64,000 bases of DNA from NCBI GenBank assembly GCA_024399065.1, contig JAKSIB010000015.1, positions 1 to 64,000 of the forward strand, in the 5' to 3' direction. Both the position numbers and the translations under genes were made by a program. Below the pieces are notes generated by a model. The model did no database searches. It saw nothing but the letters and a program-made list of their open reading frames with translations, and had not been told where the DNA came from. The DNA is from Fibrobacter sp. GTDB lineage: Bacteria; Fibrobacterota; Fibrobacteria; Fibrobacterales; Fibrobacteraceae. Below are positions 1-7,589 of the stretch, piece after piece (position 1 is the first letter of the stretch; every line of letters begins with the position of its first letter).

Positions 1-20
1 GGCGTATTAAAATGACGGAA

Positions 21-46
21 TCCCGGCGTTGCCGGGGTTTGTTATT
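21..46 (+). terminator. Rho-independent terminator
   Basis: A GC-rich hairpin (tcccggc / gccgggg) is followed by gtttgttattt. It probably ends a gene lying left of the window. Nothing coding is seen in the remaining bases up to 118. Confidence 0.6.
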
Positions 47-118
47 TGGATATGTCTTCCAAATTGTGGGTAAATTAAACGGCTCTGTCTACCCAAAGTG
101 GTGTTGAGATAATAATTA

Positions 119-151
119 ATAATCCTAGATGGCAGGTTCCGTCTAGGATTT
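119..151. terminator. Bidirectional terminator hairpin
   Basis: A near-perfect 12-bp inverted repeat (aatcctagatgg / ccgtctaggatt) sits just beyond the stop of the leftward gene at 156-449. It can terminate that gene. Confidence 0.55.
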
Positions 152-155
152 AATG

Positions 156-449
156 TTATGGTGTAAGAATGGTATGGGTGTTAGTGTTGTGTGCTTGGAT
201 GAAAATCATATCCAACCCGTACTCGGCAACCTCTTTGTGCTCAAACTTAATGCAGTAGTTACCCTTGTCCCAAGACCATCCAGACTTTAATCTTTCCACC
301 CAGCAAGCCTGAGTCTTGGACCCGGAGTCAGGATTACCAAGGTTGCGATATACCTCGCTACGAGTCAACCCAATATGAATGGGACCTGTATTGATTACGT
401 AACCACTAAATAGAATACATACACTTTCTATAGCGATTAGTCGTCTCAT
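156..449 (-). CDS. Small BamE/SmpA-like envelope protein
   Basis: A 97-residue protein. I start it at the ATG at 449 because AAGGAG lies 7-8 nt upstream; an in-frame ATG at 524 has no such site. The N-terminus (residues 1-20) is a basic-then-hydrophobic signal or anchor. It is followed by a segment with the pattern I-G-x-T-R-x-E-V-x-x-x-L-G-x-P (residues 26-42), typical of the small BamE/SmpA lipoprotein fold. No lipobox cysteine is obvious. In bacteria the fold belongs to outer-membrane assembly; in a phage it might modify the envelope. Family assignment is tentative. Confidence 0.55.
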   Translation of the reverse strand: MRRLIAIESVCILFSGYVINTGPIHIGLTRSEVYRNLGNPDSGSKTQACWVERLKSGWSWDKGNYCIKFEHKEVAEYGLDMIFIQAHNTNTHTILTP

Positions 450-484
450 ATAACTCCTTGGTGATTGAAATATAGCAAGGCTCG

Positions 485-492
485 TATAAACT
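485..492 (+). promoter_or_regulatory. Late-type promoter TATAAACT
   Basis: Exact TATAAACT octamer 45 nt upstream of the ATG at 538. It matches the recurring late-like motif of this window and resembles T4 TATAAATA. Confidence 0.6.
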
Positions 493-537
493 ACCGATGA
501 TATTAGCTGCGAGTTATACCGCATTTGAGGTACATCT

Positions 538-1089
538 ATGGAATATACGTCAGAATTTCATCAGTTCTTGGATAAGTTGGCAGCGGAAACAGGTCATCAT
601 AACCTGATCGAAGCCATCCGTGAAGGATATAAAGTAACACATCCGTTATGTGAAGGTAAAGTTACCGATTGGGCGAAGAAAAGTATTGCATCAGCTGCAT
701 TAGCGGGATCCTTAGCAACATCATCTGTTGCTGCACCTATAGATGATGACCAATCTCAGTTGGATAACAGCGATAATTCAGCATTTGTATGCGAACAAGA
801 CTTTGAGAAAATTGATGATTTGAATGATGAACTATCTTACTGGAATAAAAAATATGAAAAAGCCCAACATGATTTAGTGTACTGGTTAGAAATGGCAAAA
901 CTTGCGCACGAATATACCTACAAGGGATGTGGTGATTATTGCCATTCCGAGTTTAAAGCAGCTCAGAAAAAATTTTATGAAGCTAAAGACCGCAGGGATG
1001 CATGTGCATTGGAAATTGAACGACTTGAACGAAAAAAAGCAAGAGTGAAGCAGCGCTCAAAATGCCCATATATCTACATAAAAAACTAA
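538..1089 (+). CDS. Virion-associated protein candidate with N-terminal leader and coiled coil
   Basis: 183 residues, GAGG 12 nt before the start. Residues 1-39 form an amphipathic helical leader ending in LCE|G, very like leaders on four other proteins here (25391, 39212, 49348 and 55500). This matches the cleavage consensus of T4-type prohead proteases. Next come a small-residue hydrophobic stretch (about 49-65), an acidic linker, and a charged coiled-coil region (about 85-175) with several Cys. A late-type promoter at 485-492 fits a structural or internal head protein. Function otherwise unknown; the hydrophobic stretch could instead be a signal peptide. Confidence 0.65.
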   Translation: MEYTSEFHQFLDKLAAETGHHNLIEAIREGYKVTHPLCEGKVTDWAKKSIASAALAGSLATSSVAAPIDDDQSQLDNSDNSAFVCEQDFEKIDDLNDELSYWNKKYEKAQHDLVYWLEMAKLAHEYTYKGCGDYCHSEFKAAQKKFYEAKDRRDACALEIERLERKKARVKQRSKCPYIYIKN

Positions 1090-1198
1090 GAAACCATAGG
1101 TAGGGAATAGCTGGGTGATCCATATAAGACCACTTGGAATCATCATAGACCGTTTCAGCATTGTGCTTGCACCATACACTTTCATTGAAACCCTTATC

Positions 1199-1228
1199 AC
1201 CCTCCGCATAATTGCGGAGGGTATTTTA
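1199..1228 (+). terminator. Rho-independent terminator
   Basis: 10-bp stem accctccgca / tgcggagggt followed by attttata. It closes the transcript of the gene ending at 1089. The rest of the gap 1090-1352 holds only the promoter at 1337. Confidence 0.8.
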
Positions 1229-1336
1229 TACTAGGTAATTGTGTCAATACTTGGCAGATACCCCGTTGAAGATACACATAAAGTTCTAATTGGCTGCTCA
1301 GCAATTTACTGATTTGGGCCAGAGTTTTTCTATAAT

Positions 1337-1344
1337 TATAAACT
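1337..1344 (+). promoter_or_regulatory. Late-type promoter TATAAACT
   Basis: Exact octamer ending 8 nt before the ATG at 1353, so the transcript would be nearly leaderless. Confidence 0.6.
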
Positions 1345-1352
1345 GTAGTTAC

Positions 1353-3071
1353 ATGAACCGTGGTATTAGTATGATTGATTATCTTGATTCACAGACCGTA
1401 GATGAATTCAATGCAGTGATGGAGGCCGGCTTTATCCCGCCTTGGGTTAAAGAAAAGATTCAGCACATGACAGAAGAAGAAATTGAAAAGGTTGCCAAGT
1501 ATACTGAGCCACGAATGCAGTATAGCAACATGACGCCGAAGGAGCTGCGTGATTCGATCAGAAAGTTCCCGGGACGCTATGCCAATATGATTGCCGGCGC
1601 ACTGTCGTTCAGCGCCCAGAGAGCTGCTCAGAACAATGTGGCGTTCAACCCTGCCGCCGAGACGACGCCACAGCATACTATCCGAGAAGGTTATTATCGA
1701 GCGGTCTTTACTTACATCAAGAAGTACATGTCTAGCAAGAAGTTCACCGTTTGCGATGAACATGGTAATGCCATGACTAATCTCAACGGCGATACAATTA
1801 CCCAGAATCTGGACTATGACGCCGCCCGAGCCGTACGCACATGTATGGATGACGACCATAGCCGTGTCAATGAGCTTGGCCGTACTGCATACAAGAAAAT
1901 ATATACACTGGCGCCTAATTTTGTAAATTTCGCATCTATCGACAGTAATCCTGTTGTTAGACAGTTGCGACATGATACCCCTGTGTTCAATGACCTGATC
2001 ACTAAGTGGTATGCGGGATTCTATAGTAAGGATGTTAAGCTCAAGCAGGCGGGTGACATGGCTGAACTGCAGCTTTTCTACGATACATATGGAAACCGTG
2101 GCGAAAACATGAAGAAGTTTAGGTCGGACCTCCTAATGAAGCAGCGTGAGGGTAATATCACCAGTGCTATCAACAATCGAAACGTTCGCCCGAACCCTTA
2201 TACGGCCGGCGACGAAAAGATTCCGGACGCTGAACATAAGCAATGGAATGATCCGTTCCGTGAACCTGAAGAGGATGCCCCGATCGTATTTGATTACGAA
2301 ATGGAAGATGATATCAAGAAACGCCTGCTTGATGAACTGGAATCCAAGTATGACCTCAATAATATGACTGATGGTCAGCGTAAGAAATTCTTTGAACAGT
2401 TGCGTGATGTTGATGCGAAGGCGAAGCGGATGGCTGCCGAATCATATGCGGATTCCAATGCACGATATATGGAATCCGAGGCAAACAGGACGCATGTTAA
2501 TGATATCGCAGCAGATGCTTCCATCGGAGAAATTTTTGACCGTCGTTATGGCCTGTACCTGCCGCATGTAACCCCGCTATCAAGGGATATGATGTACAAG
2601 AAGCTGTATGACGAATATGTTAATGCCCCGGGTGTTGATGCAGCTGCGGCACCACGTCCGCTTGAACAGTACAGATCATATCTGGGCCGTACCTTCCGGA
2701 AGAATGGTGAATCTTGGCATGATTTTGCGCAGCGTCTGCGCTTTGATGTCGAGGCGGCATTCCCACCAAAGTATGTTGAAGGTGGCCTGCATAAGAAGGC
2801 CAAGTGGTTTAATACGTTGTTCGCTGAAGGGGATATAATCAAGAAATGCAATATTGACCCGACTGCGCAGGATGTATTCGGCGACTGGTGCATTGTCCAT
2901 AATGACCTGTTCGGGGAGAAGTGTTCACCTGAACCACATCCAGATCACGTCTCCGGATTCAATTTCCAGAACTACGCAACGATCCAGAAAATGGAACGTG
3001 AGCGTGACGCCGGATATCAAGCTGATGCGGAAATATATAAAAAATACATACCGACCAACATTTACGCTTAA
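1353..3071 (+). CDS. Large late protein of unknown function
   Basis: About 572 residues, hydrophilic, mostly helical and charged, without a recognised domain. The start at 1353 is chosen because the late promoter at 1337-1344 ends 8 nt upstream; an ATG at 1371 is the alternative, and no ribosome site is visible for either. TnpB element copy 1 has inserted after TTAC at 3062-3065, so the last codon plus stop (GCT TAA) come from the element. Joining the flanks gives instead the tail R-K-E-L-C-I-stop, so the insertion hardly changes this protein. The late promoter suggests a structural or morphogenesis role, but this is inference. Confidence 0.75.
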   Translation: MNRGISMIDYLDSQTVDEFNAVMEAGFIPPWVKEKIQHMTEEEIEKVAKYTEPRMQYSNMTPKELRDSIRKFPGRYANMIAGALSFSAQRAAQNNVAFNPAAETTPQHTIREGYYRAVFTYIKKYMSSKKFTVCDEHGNAMTNLNGDTITQNLDYDAARAVRTCMDDDHSRVNELGRTAYKKIYTLAPNFVNFASIDSNPVVRQLRHDTPVFNDLITKWYAGFYSKDVKLKQAGDMAELQLFYDTYGNRGENMKKFRSDLLMKQREGNITSAINNRNVRPNPYTAGDEKIPDAEHKQWNDPFREPEEDAPIVFDYEMEDDIKKRLLDELESKYDLNNMTDGQRKKFFEQLRDVDAKAKRMAAESYADSNARYMESEANRTHVNDIAADASIGEIFDRRYGLYLPHVTPLSRDMMYKKLYDEYVNAPGVDAAAAPRPLEQYRSYLGRTFRKNGESWHDFAQRLRFDVEAAFPPKYVEGGLHKKAKWFNTLFAEGDIIKKCNIDPTAQDVFGDWCIVHNDLFGEKCSPEPHPDHVSGFNFQNYATIQKMERERDAGYQADAEIYKKYIPTNIYA

Positions 3072-3142
3072 CGGAAAGCCCACGGCTTCAGCCGTGGGAT
3101 GATGAAAACAGTTGCCAACTGGGAAAAGTTTTTGTAGATTGT

Positions 3143-3150
3143 TATAAACT
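3143..3150 (+). promoter_or_regulatory. Late-type promoter inside TnpB element copy 1
   Basis: TATAAACT within the element's left end, about 108 nt before tnpB. It is identical in all three copies. Confidence 0.5.
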
Positions 3151-3168
3151 TATTTATGATAAGAGTTC

Positions 3169-3248
3169 TTGGCAGTCCTCCTATCAAGGTTAGATTTTAG
3201 AATGTCCTCGGAACGCTGACTGCCAATTTTAAGTGTTTCGGGGACATT
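3169..3248 (+). promoter_or_regulatory. Structured tnpB leader, possible pseudoknot
   Basis: ttggcagt (3169-3176) pairs with actgccaa (3219-3226), while aatgtcc (3201-3207), inside that loop, pairs with ggacatt (3242-3248) outside it. This is pseudoknot topology. The three copies are identical here, so there is no covariation support. Confidence 0.4.
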
Positions 3249-3257
3249 TGCTTATCT

Positions 3258-4361
3258 ATGGTTGAATTGAAGACATACAAGTACAAGTTGTATAATAGGG
3301 ATGCATTGAAGTATCTCGACGACATACTTGTTATTGCAGGTCGGATATACAACCACTGTATAGCTTTGCATCGTAGGTACTACAGCCTCTACCATAAGAT
3401 GTTGAACAAGTATCAGTTGCAGAAGCACTTAACCAAGTTGAAACGACAGTATCCAGAGTGGAATGAGGTTCCTTCGCAAGCCGTACAAGATATAACGGAT
3501 AGAATAGACCGAGCATATAGGTTGTTCTTCTCCAATCTAAAAGCTGGGAAGAAGACTAATCCACCGCATTTCCAGAAAACTGCGAAGTATAGGTCGTTCA
3601 CGACCAAGCAAGCTGGATATAAGTTTCATGATTTTAATCGTGTTAAGATAGGCAAAAAAGATTTTCCCTATTGGAATAGTAGGGATTTAAATGGCAAGGT
3701 CAAGACCTTGACCGTCAAACGCAAGAGCAACGGATTCTACATATACATTGTCGTAGAGCAAGAAGTAGCATACGAAGAGTGGACTAAATCGGGTGAAATC
3801 GTTGGTTTCGACTTCAGTCTGCATGACTTCTTGGTTTCCTCTAACGGTGATGATTGCAGTATGCCTAAAATTTTGCGGAAGAACCTCAATTCTTTAAGGA
3901 ACTTATCGGAGAAATACCGTAGGTCTAAAGGTAAACGAGGTTCGCTGCGTACATTGCAGAAGCTACATGAGAAGGTGGCTAATCAGCGTTCGGATATGCA
4001 CTGGAAGCTGGCACGGCAGATGTGTCGGGACTACGATGTGATGGTATTCGAAACGCTAGACCTAGCTAACTTATCCAAGAAGTACAAGAAGTCCATGTAC
4101 GACTTTGGATTCAACACCTTCTTGAATATCCTTGAATATGTAGCACATAAGACTGGTAAGACGGTTATGTATGCAGACAAGTGGTATCCATCCAGTCAGC
4201 TATGCTCCGAATGTGGATTTCAACACCACGACTTGAAGGATGTATCCATACGACATTGGATATGTCCTAGCTGTGGTGCGGAGCACGACCGAGATAGGAA
4301 CGCCGCAATTAACTTATGTAAGGTAGGGGCATCTACCTTTGGGACATGTTGCTCGCAGTAG
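3258..4361 (+). CDS. tnpB: TnpB RNA-guided endonuclease (copy 1)
   Basis: 367 residues. TnpB proteins are RuvC-type, omega-RNA-guided nucleases, ancestral to Cas12, that cut the element-free site next to a TAM and favour retention of the element. The catalytic triad is complete: D185 in GFDFSLHD, E265 in VMVFETLD, and the Asp of HDRDRNAA near 344-346. A zinc ribbon has C316, C319, C336 and C339. The protein therefore looks active. The expected TAM is TTAC, from the flank. The final codons run into the right-end hairpins that belong to the guide RNA. Confidence 0.93.
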   Translation: MVELKTYKYKLYNRDALKYLDDILVIAGRIYNHCIALHRRYYSLYHKMLNKYQLQKHLTKLKRQYPEWNEVPSQAVQDITDRIDRAYRLFFSNLKAGKKTNPPHFQKTAKYRSFTTKQAGYKFHDFNRVKIGKKDFPYWNSRDLNGKVKTLTVKRKSNGFYIYIVVEQEVAYEEWTKSGEIVGFDFSLHDFLVSSNGDDCSMPKILRKNLNSLRNLSEKYRRSKGKRGSLRTLQKLHEKVANQRSDMHWKLARQMCRDYDVMVFETLDLANLSKKYKKSMYDFGFNTFLNILEYVAHKTGKTVMYADKWYPSSQLCSECGFQHHDLKDVSIRHWICPSCGAEHDRDRNAAINLCKVGASTFGTCCSQ

Positions 4362-4404
4362 CAACTCCCAGAATCCCACGACTTTAGTCGTGGGAGTATG
4401 TCAA
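4300..4404 (+). ncRNA. Predicted omega-RNA scaffold of TnpB copy 1
   Basis: Three hairpins in series overlap the tnpB 3' end: aaggtag / ctacctt (4320-4339), gttgct / agcaac (4348-4365) and cccacgac / gtcgtggg (4375-4394), ending at TCAA. The guide would be the first 16-20 nt beyond 4404 (cggaaagagttatgca). The 5' limit is approximate. Confidence 0.7.
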
Positions 4405-4548
4405 CGGAAAGAGTTATGCATTTGATTGTGTATTTACAGTTGGCATTGAGGTTGCCACTGGGAATGCGGCAGTGATTGTTAACGACATGTATGCAGGCAA
4501 TCCGGCTGAATTGGACGCAGCCCTTAACATGATGAGGAGTAGGCTTTA

Positions 4549-4989
4549 ATGTTTGATCGTGCTCGTTTTGATGCTGATTACCTGAATGGGCGTACTGAAT
4601 ACGATATTGAATACAACGGCGTCGTATACAGCAGCGCAACATTCGCTGGCTATCATCCAAACAAATCCATCGAAGGTTTCTATAATTATGATGGATCGCT
4701 GATCTGTACTTTGAAGGATAACGTGCGTGTAATCGGATATGAGCGTCGAGAAATCAAGGTGCATCATGTCTATAAGCATTTTAAAAACAAATTCTACTAT
4801 GTAGTGGATGTGGCAACCCATTCAGAAACAAAAGAGCAGTATGTCGTATATCGTCGTATGTATGGCGATGGATCGCTGTGGATCAGACCGTTGGATATGT
4901 TCCTGTCAGAGGTCGATCACGATAAATATCCGGACGTTACACAGAAATATCGTTTTGAGGAAGTGGACTCAATCCCTGATCCCCAATAA
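4549..4989 (+). CDS. DUF1653-domain protein
   Basis: 146 residues. The C-terminal 65 match DUF1653: Y-K-H-F-K near 75, then [18 protein letters not shown] and WIRPLDMF near 118. Most DUF1653 proteins are about 70-residue single-domain proteins of unknown role; here an extra 70-residue N-terminal part is fused. It starts on the stop of the preceding ORF (TAATG) with GAGGAG upstream, so it was probably translationally coupled before the element inserted. Confidence 0.8.
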   Translation: MFDRARFDADYLNGRTEYDIEYNGVVYSSATFAGYHPNKSIEGFYNYDGSLICTLKDNVRVIGYERREIKVHHVYKHFKNKFYYVVDVATHSETKEQYVVYRRMYGDGSLWIRPLDMFLSEVDHDKYPDVTQKYRFEEVDSIPDPQ

Positions 4990-5029
4990 GTCCGTATACA
5001 CGCCAGTAAATTGCTTTCATTATCGGCAT

Positions 5030-5059
5030 CCGTGACGAATATTTCGCCACGGTGTTTTT
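5030..5059 (+). terminator. Rho-independent terminator
   Basis: Stem ccgtgacgaa / ttcgccacgg with one mismatch, then tgttttt. It ends the DUF1653 transcript. Confidence 0.65.
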
Positions 5060-5128
5060 CATATGGCTGCGATAGTATTGTTCTAGCGAGCCATTTGGAT
5101 AAAAATATTCATAAAAACCTAAGTAGTA

Positions 5129-5157
5129 TTGACAATTTGGATTTAAAGAGTTATATT
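5129..5157 (+). promoter_or_regulatory. Sigma70-like promoter of ssb
   Basis: TTGACA (5129-5134), 17-nt spacer, TATATT (5152-5157). Confidence 0.75.
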
Positions 5158-5202
5158 TGGTGAAGTAAAAATGCCTAACCATACTTATTCAAGGAGATAA
5201 CC

Positions 5203-5631
5203 ATGGCATATTTGAATAAAGTCCTGCTGATTGGTCGCCTTGGCCGTGACCCCGAAATCACTTTCGTTGGTGACACTAACAAGAAGATGGCCCGTTTCAG
5301 TATCGCATGTTCGTGTAAGCGTAGGAATGATCGTGGCGAGACCGTCGAACATACTGATTGGAATACGATCGTATGCTGGGGGAATATCCCGACAATCCTC
5401 GAACGTATCAAGCTCGGCAAGGGTGACATGGTGTATGTCGAAGGCAGTGTCGGGTCACGTCGATGGGTGGACAATGACGGTAACCCGCACAATATCACGG
5501 AAATCACCGCATCTACTGTACAGCTTCTTTCCAGTCGTAACGGCAAGAATGACGCTAATGGCGAATCTGACGGCGCACCTGCCAATGATGGCCTGATGAC
5601 TCCTGCTGAAGTTGATGACCTTCCGTTCTAG
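5203..5631 (+). CDS. ssb: Single-stranded DNA-binding protein
   Basis: 142 residues, AAGGAG upstream. An OB-fold spans about 1-110 with the classical beginning LNKVLLIGRLGRDPE, followed by the W-N-T-I-V and G-D-M-V-Y-V-E-G segments. A glycine/asparagine-rich linker leads to the acidic tip D-D-L-P-F, which in bacterial SSBs recruits replication and repair partners. It coats ssDNA during replication. The bacterial-type tip suggests that it can dock host SSB-binding proteins. It is the first gene after its own promoter. Confidence 0.95.
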   Translation: MAYLNKVLLIGRLGRDPEITFVGDTNKKMARFSIACSCKRRNDRGETVEHTDWNTIVCWGNIPTILERIKLGKGDMVYVEGSVGSRRWVDNDGNPHNITEITASTVQLLSSRNGKNDANGESDGAPANDGLMTPAEVDDLPF

Positions 5632-5639
5632 GGGGACGC

Positions 5640-5990
5640 ATGATTACAGTGTGCATAATTGCCATGGTATATGTAGCCGGTATGCTGCTATATATCTTGC
5701 TTAACCGGCATAGGATTGGCCGAATAGAACAACGTGAAGGCAGTGAGTTTTCCGACGGTTATCATGTCCGTGTTAATTTGCTTGGGTTGATCTGTGAATC
5801 GTTCTTGTGGCCACTGTTATTGATTGAATTTGTAATCGAATATGTGTACGATCATGCAAATATCATTGTTGATGACACCGAATTACTAGACGTTTCAAAA
5901 CCAGAACCGGCCAAGAAGATTGAAGTAACGGTGGGCAAAATCGGCGAGACTATCTATATAGGCGATAGTGATACCAACACAAATAAGTGA
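5640..5990 (+). CDS. Small membrane protein
   Basis: 116 residues with two hydrophobic segments (about 3-20 and 47-68) and a charged C-terminal tail. It lies 8 nt after ssb behind GGGGG and is probably in the ssb operon. The mini TnpB element begins directly behind its stop codon. No family recognised. Confidence 0.7.
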   Translation: MITVCIIAMVYVAGMLLYILLNRHRIGRIEQREGSEFSDGYHVRVNLLGLICESFLWPLLLIEFVIEYVYDHANIIVDDTELLDVSKPEPAKKIEVTVGKIGETIYIGDSDTNTNK

Positions 5991-5991
5991 C

Positions 5992-6371
5992 AAATAGGCG
6001 GTCGCAAGCTCACACCCTTTAGGGTGTGGGTAAGACCCGCCGAAAATATTTCAAAAAAAAAACTCTTACCAAGCATGAGATTATAAATTATATTTGTATT
6101 GTTAAGCAATGAAAATGCTTTTTAGAGAACCGAAGTCAGTCCCAACTGAAATAATGATTGGATGAACTGCTTCAATATGAGATGAGTAATTGCTTGATAG
6201 ACAAAAACTTATGTGGTCTGGCTGGAACCCGTAATCTAGCTGTGTGGTTGGAACAACCCACCGCTGAGGTAACTGCCGCTATGCAAGGCTGGCTATATGC
6301 TTGTTTCGCACAAGCAGTTCCGTTGAAGCGAAGACAAGAAGCTCACAGCCTTTAGGCGGTGGGTAGTTCAC
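5992..6371 (+). mobile_element. Internally deleted TnpB element (family 2), omega-RNA remnant
   Basis: 380 bp. Its ends match the full element at 29346-30797. The left end has nested stems (ggcgg / ccgcc around cacaccc / gggtgtg). The right ~140 nt shares ccgctgaggta, gcacaag, gaagcgaa and the final hairpin before ggtagttcac. The left flank is GTGAC against TTGAC for the full copy. The protein gene is gone. A minor ORF at 6158-6355 is only a reading of the RNA region. Removing the element places the stop at 5990 beside the ribosome site of the gene at 6391. Confidence 0.75.
6225..6371 (+). ncRNA. Solo omega-RNA-like scaffold
   Basis: Retains the conserved right-end blocks of the second TnpB family. 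If transcribed, its guide would start tactggagaaaagttg (6372 on), immediately upstream of the gene at 6391. The 5' limit is approximate. Confidence 0.5.
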
Positions 6372-6390
6372 TACTGGAGAAAAGTTGGCT

Positions 6391-6786
6391 ATGACTAAGA
6401 TCACTGACATAGAAACACCTGAATTACGACAGGCGTGTGCAAAAGGTTTAGCGTATATCGCAACAATGGGCCGTGCAAATACGGATATTGCAAATCTGGT
6501 AGGCAGATGCAACATGCTGTTCCATGATACAAGTAAGGTTTTTGTGCTAGGTATATGCAAAGACAAGGACTTGATGAATAAGTTCGATAAATTCTATACT
6601 AGGACAGCGAAAATCAGAACTGCGAATATTGGCGAAAGACTCAAGGGATTTAAGATTCTAGCGGAATATGCTAAAATCATGGTTGAATTTTCTAAATGGA
6701 TTGAATCCCATGAATTCACTGAAGGTGAAATGGAGGCCATCCAGAAGAAAGTCGAAGATTTAGCAAAGAATGAAAATTGCTTGTAG
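6391..6786 (+). CDS. Hypothetical helical protein
   Basis: 131 residues, mostly helical and charged. GGAGA lies 10 nt before the ATG at 6391; a TTG at 6385 is a possible alternative start. No domain recognised. Before the mini-element inserted it followed the membrane protein at 5640 directly. Confidence 0.7.
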   Translation: MTKITDIETPELRQACAKGLAYIATMGRANTDIANLVGRCNMLFHDTSKVFVLGICKDKDLMNKFDKFYTRTAKIRTANIGERLKGFKILAEYAKIMVEFSKWIESHEFTEGEMEAIQKKVEDLAKNENCL

Positions 6787-6824
6787 ACTATCCAAGCATG
6801 CCTAAATTGCCGGGTCTAAACTAA

Positions 6825-6854
6825 AAGAAGCTGTATCACTACAGCTTCTTTTTT
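6825..6854. terminator. Bidirectional terminator
   Basis: 11-bp stem aagaagctgta / tacagcttctt with T-runs on both strands, between convergent genes. Confidence 0.85.
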
Positions 6855-7473
6855 ATTTGCCAATCAAGGACAGTTTGGTGGCGTTCTGATCGAAATGATA
6901 TATGTCTTGGTCGGACATATCTACGTGGAATTCCGATACAGTCTTAATACTGTTCAGAATTAGACTTATTTCTGTAGTGACCGCATTTAGAATAGCTTCG
7001 GTGCATCGTATTTCGTAATATGGTATTGAATTGGCTGACAGCATAGTTCTGATGCGGCCGTCGATCTCGATAGCCTCTTCATGGGTTTGGTTCCTGCCGG
7101 ACGTCTCATAGGACGGCGGTCGCTGAATAAATAGGTTTAGCGAATAAGGCTCATATTTCTTGCCTTCCTTGATGCATAGTTGCTGCAGTAGGGTGTCATC
7201 TGTATAGATTGATCCCAATGCAAGTGGCGAATCGGTGATAACTACGTCTACCTTGCCGCATACACGGAAAATACGGTATGCCTGTTTTCCGGTGATATAG
7301 ATCTGGCAGCGTAATTTTTCCATGGCACCTTCCCATGTAGCATCCTTTGCGTATTCGGTGACATATTCCGCATTTACCCCTATCATCTTCAGCTTTGCGA
7401 ATAGATACGATGCTGCAGTGCTTTTACCTGCCCCGGGCCCTGCATATAGATTAACGATGAGTGTCTTTTTCAT
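6853..7473 (-). CDS. P-loop ATPase / nucleoside kinase-like protein
   Basis: 206 residues. Walker A GPGAGKST at 12-19 directly after a hydrophobic strand, and an Asp-containing strand VDVVITDSP near 75. The layout resembles the AAA_28/NadR-like and dNMP kinase-like P-loop proteins common in phages. The likely activity is phosphoryl transfer to a nucleotide or cofactor precursor; the substrate cannot be read from sequence. AGGAAA precedes the start. Confidence 0.75.
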   Translation of the reverse strand: MKKTLIVNLYAGPGAGKSTAASYLFAKLKMIGVNAEYVTEYAKDATWEGAMEKLRCQIYITGKQAYRIFRVCGKVDVVITDSPLALGSIYTDDTLLQQLCIKEGKKYEPYSLNLFIQRPPSYETSGRNQTHEEAIEIDGRIRTMLSANSIPYYEIRCTEAILNAVTTEISLILNSIKTVSEFHVDMSDQDIYHFDQNATKLSLIGK

Positions 7474-7522
7474 TGCTGTTTCCTGTAGTTATACCATAGT
7501 CGGTGTTCTTGGCTTGTGACAA

Positions 7523-7556
7523 ACCCGTGCATCATGCAAATATGCACTGCGGGTTC
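7523..7556 (-). terminator. Weak terminator-like hairpin
   Basis: Imperfect inverted repeat (acccgtgca / tgcactgcgggt) downstream of the leftward gene at 7590, with a short T run on the minus strand. Confidence 0.35.
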
Positions 7557-7589
7557 TGGGTCTTTCCTCATGATCTGAAATATAGTATA

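Larger units (their letters stand above)
3066..4404 (+). mobile_element. IS200/IS605-family (IS608-like) tnpB-only element, copy 1
   Basis: 1339 bp. Left flank TTAC (3062-3065) and right end TCAA (4401-4404) match the target and cleavage tetranucleotides known for IS608. Both ends carry palindromes: cccacggc / gccgtggg at 3079-3098 and cccacgac / gtcgtggg at 4375-4394. There is no target duplication, as expected for this family. It holds tnpB but no tnpA, so it would need a transposase in trans. Two further copies lie at 11805 and 59598. Confidence 0.9.
3025..4549 (+). pseudogene. Small overlapping ORF split by TnpB element copy 1
   Basis: Joining 3025-3065 to 4405-4549 (removing the element) gives an open 61-codon ORF starting MRKYIKNTY and ending NMMRSRL. 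It overlaps the end of the 1353 gene in the +1 frame. Its stop TAA overlaps the ATG of the DUF1653 gene at 4549 (TAATG), a sign of a real operon member. An alternative is that the 1353 gene once continued into this frame through a slip in the A6 run near 3040. Either way the ORF is now interrupted by 1.3 kb. Function unknown. Confidence 0.5.

Noticed and set aside
4937-5182. Leftward ORF of 81 codons in the gap before ssb
   Set aside because: It runs through the terminator at 5030 and the ssb promoter at 5129, so it is not credible.
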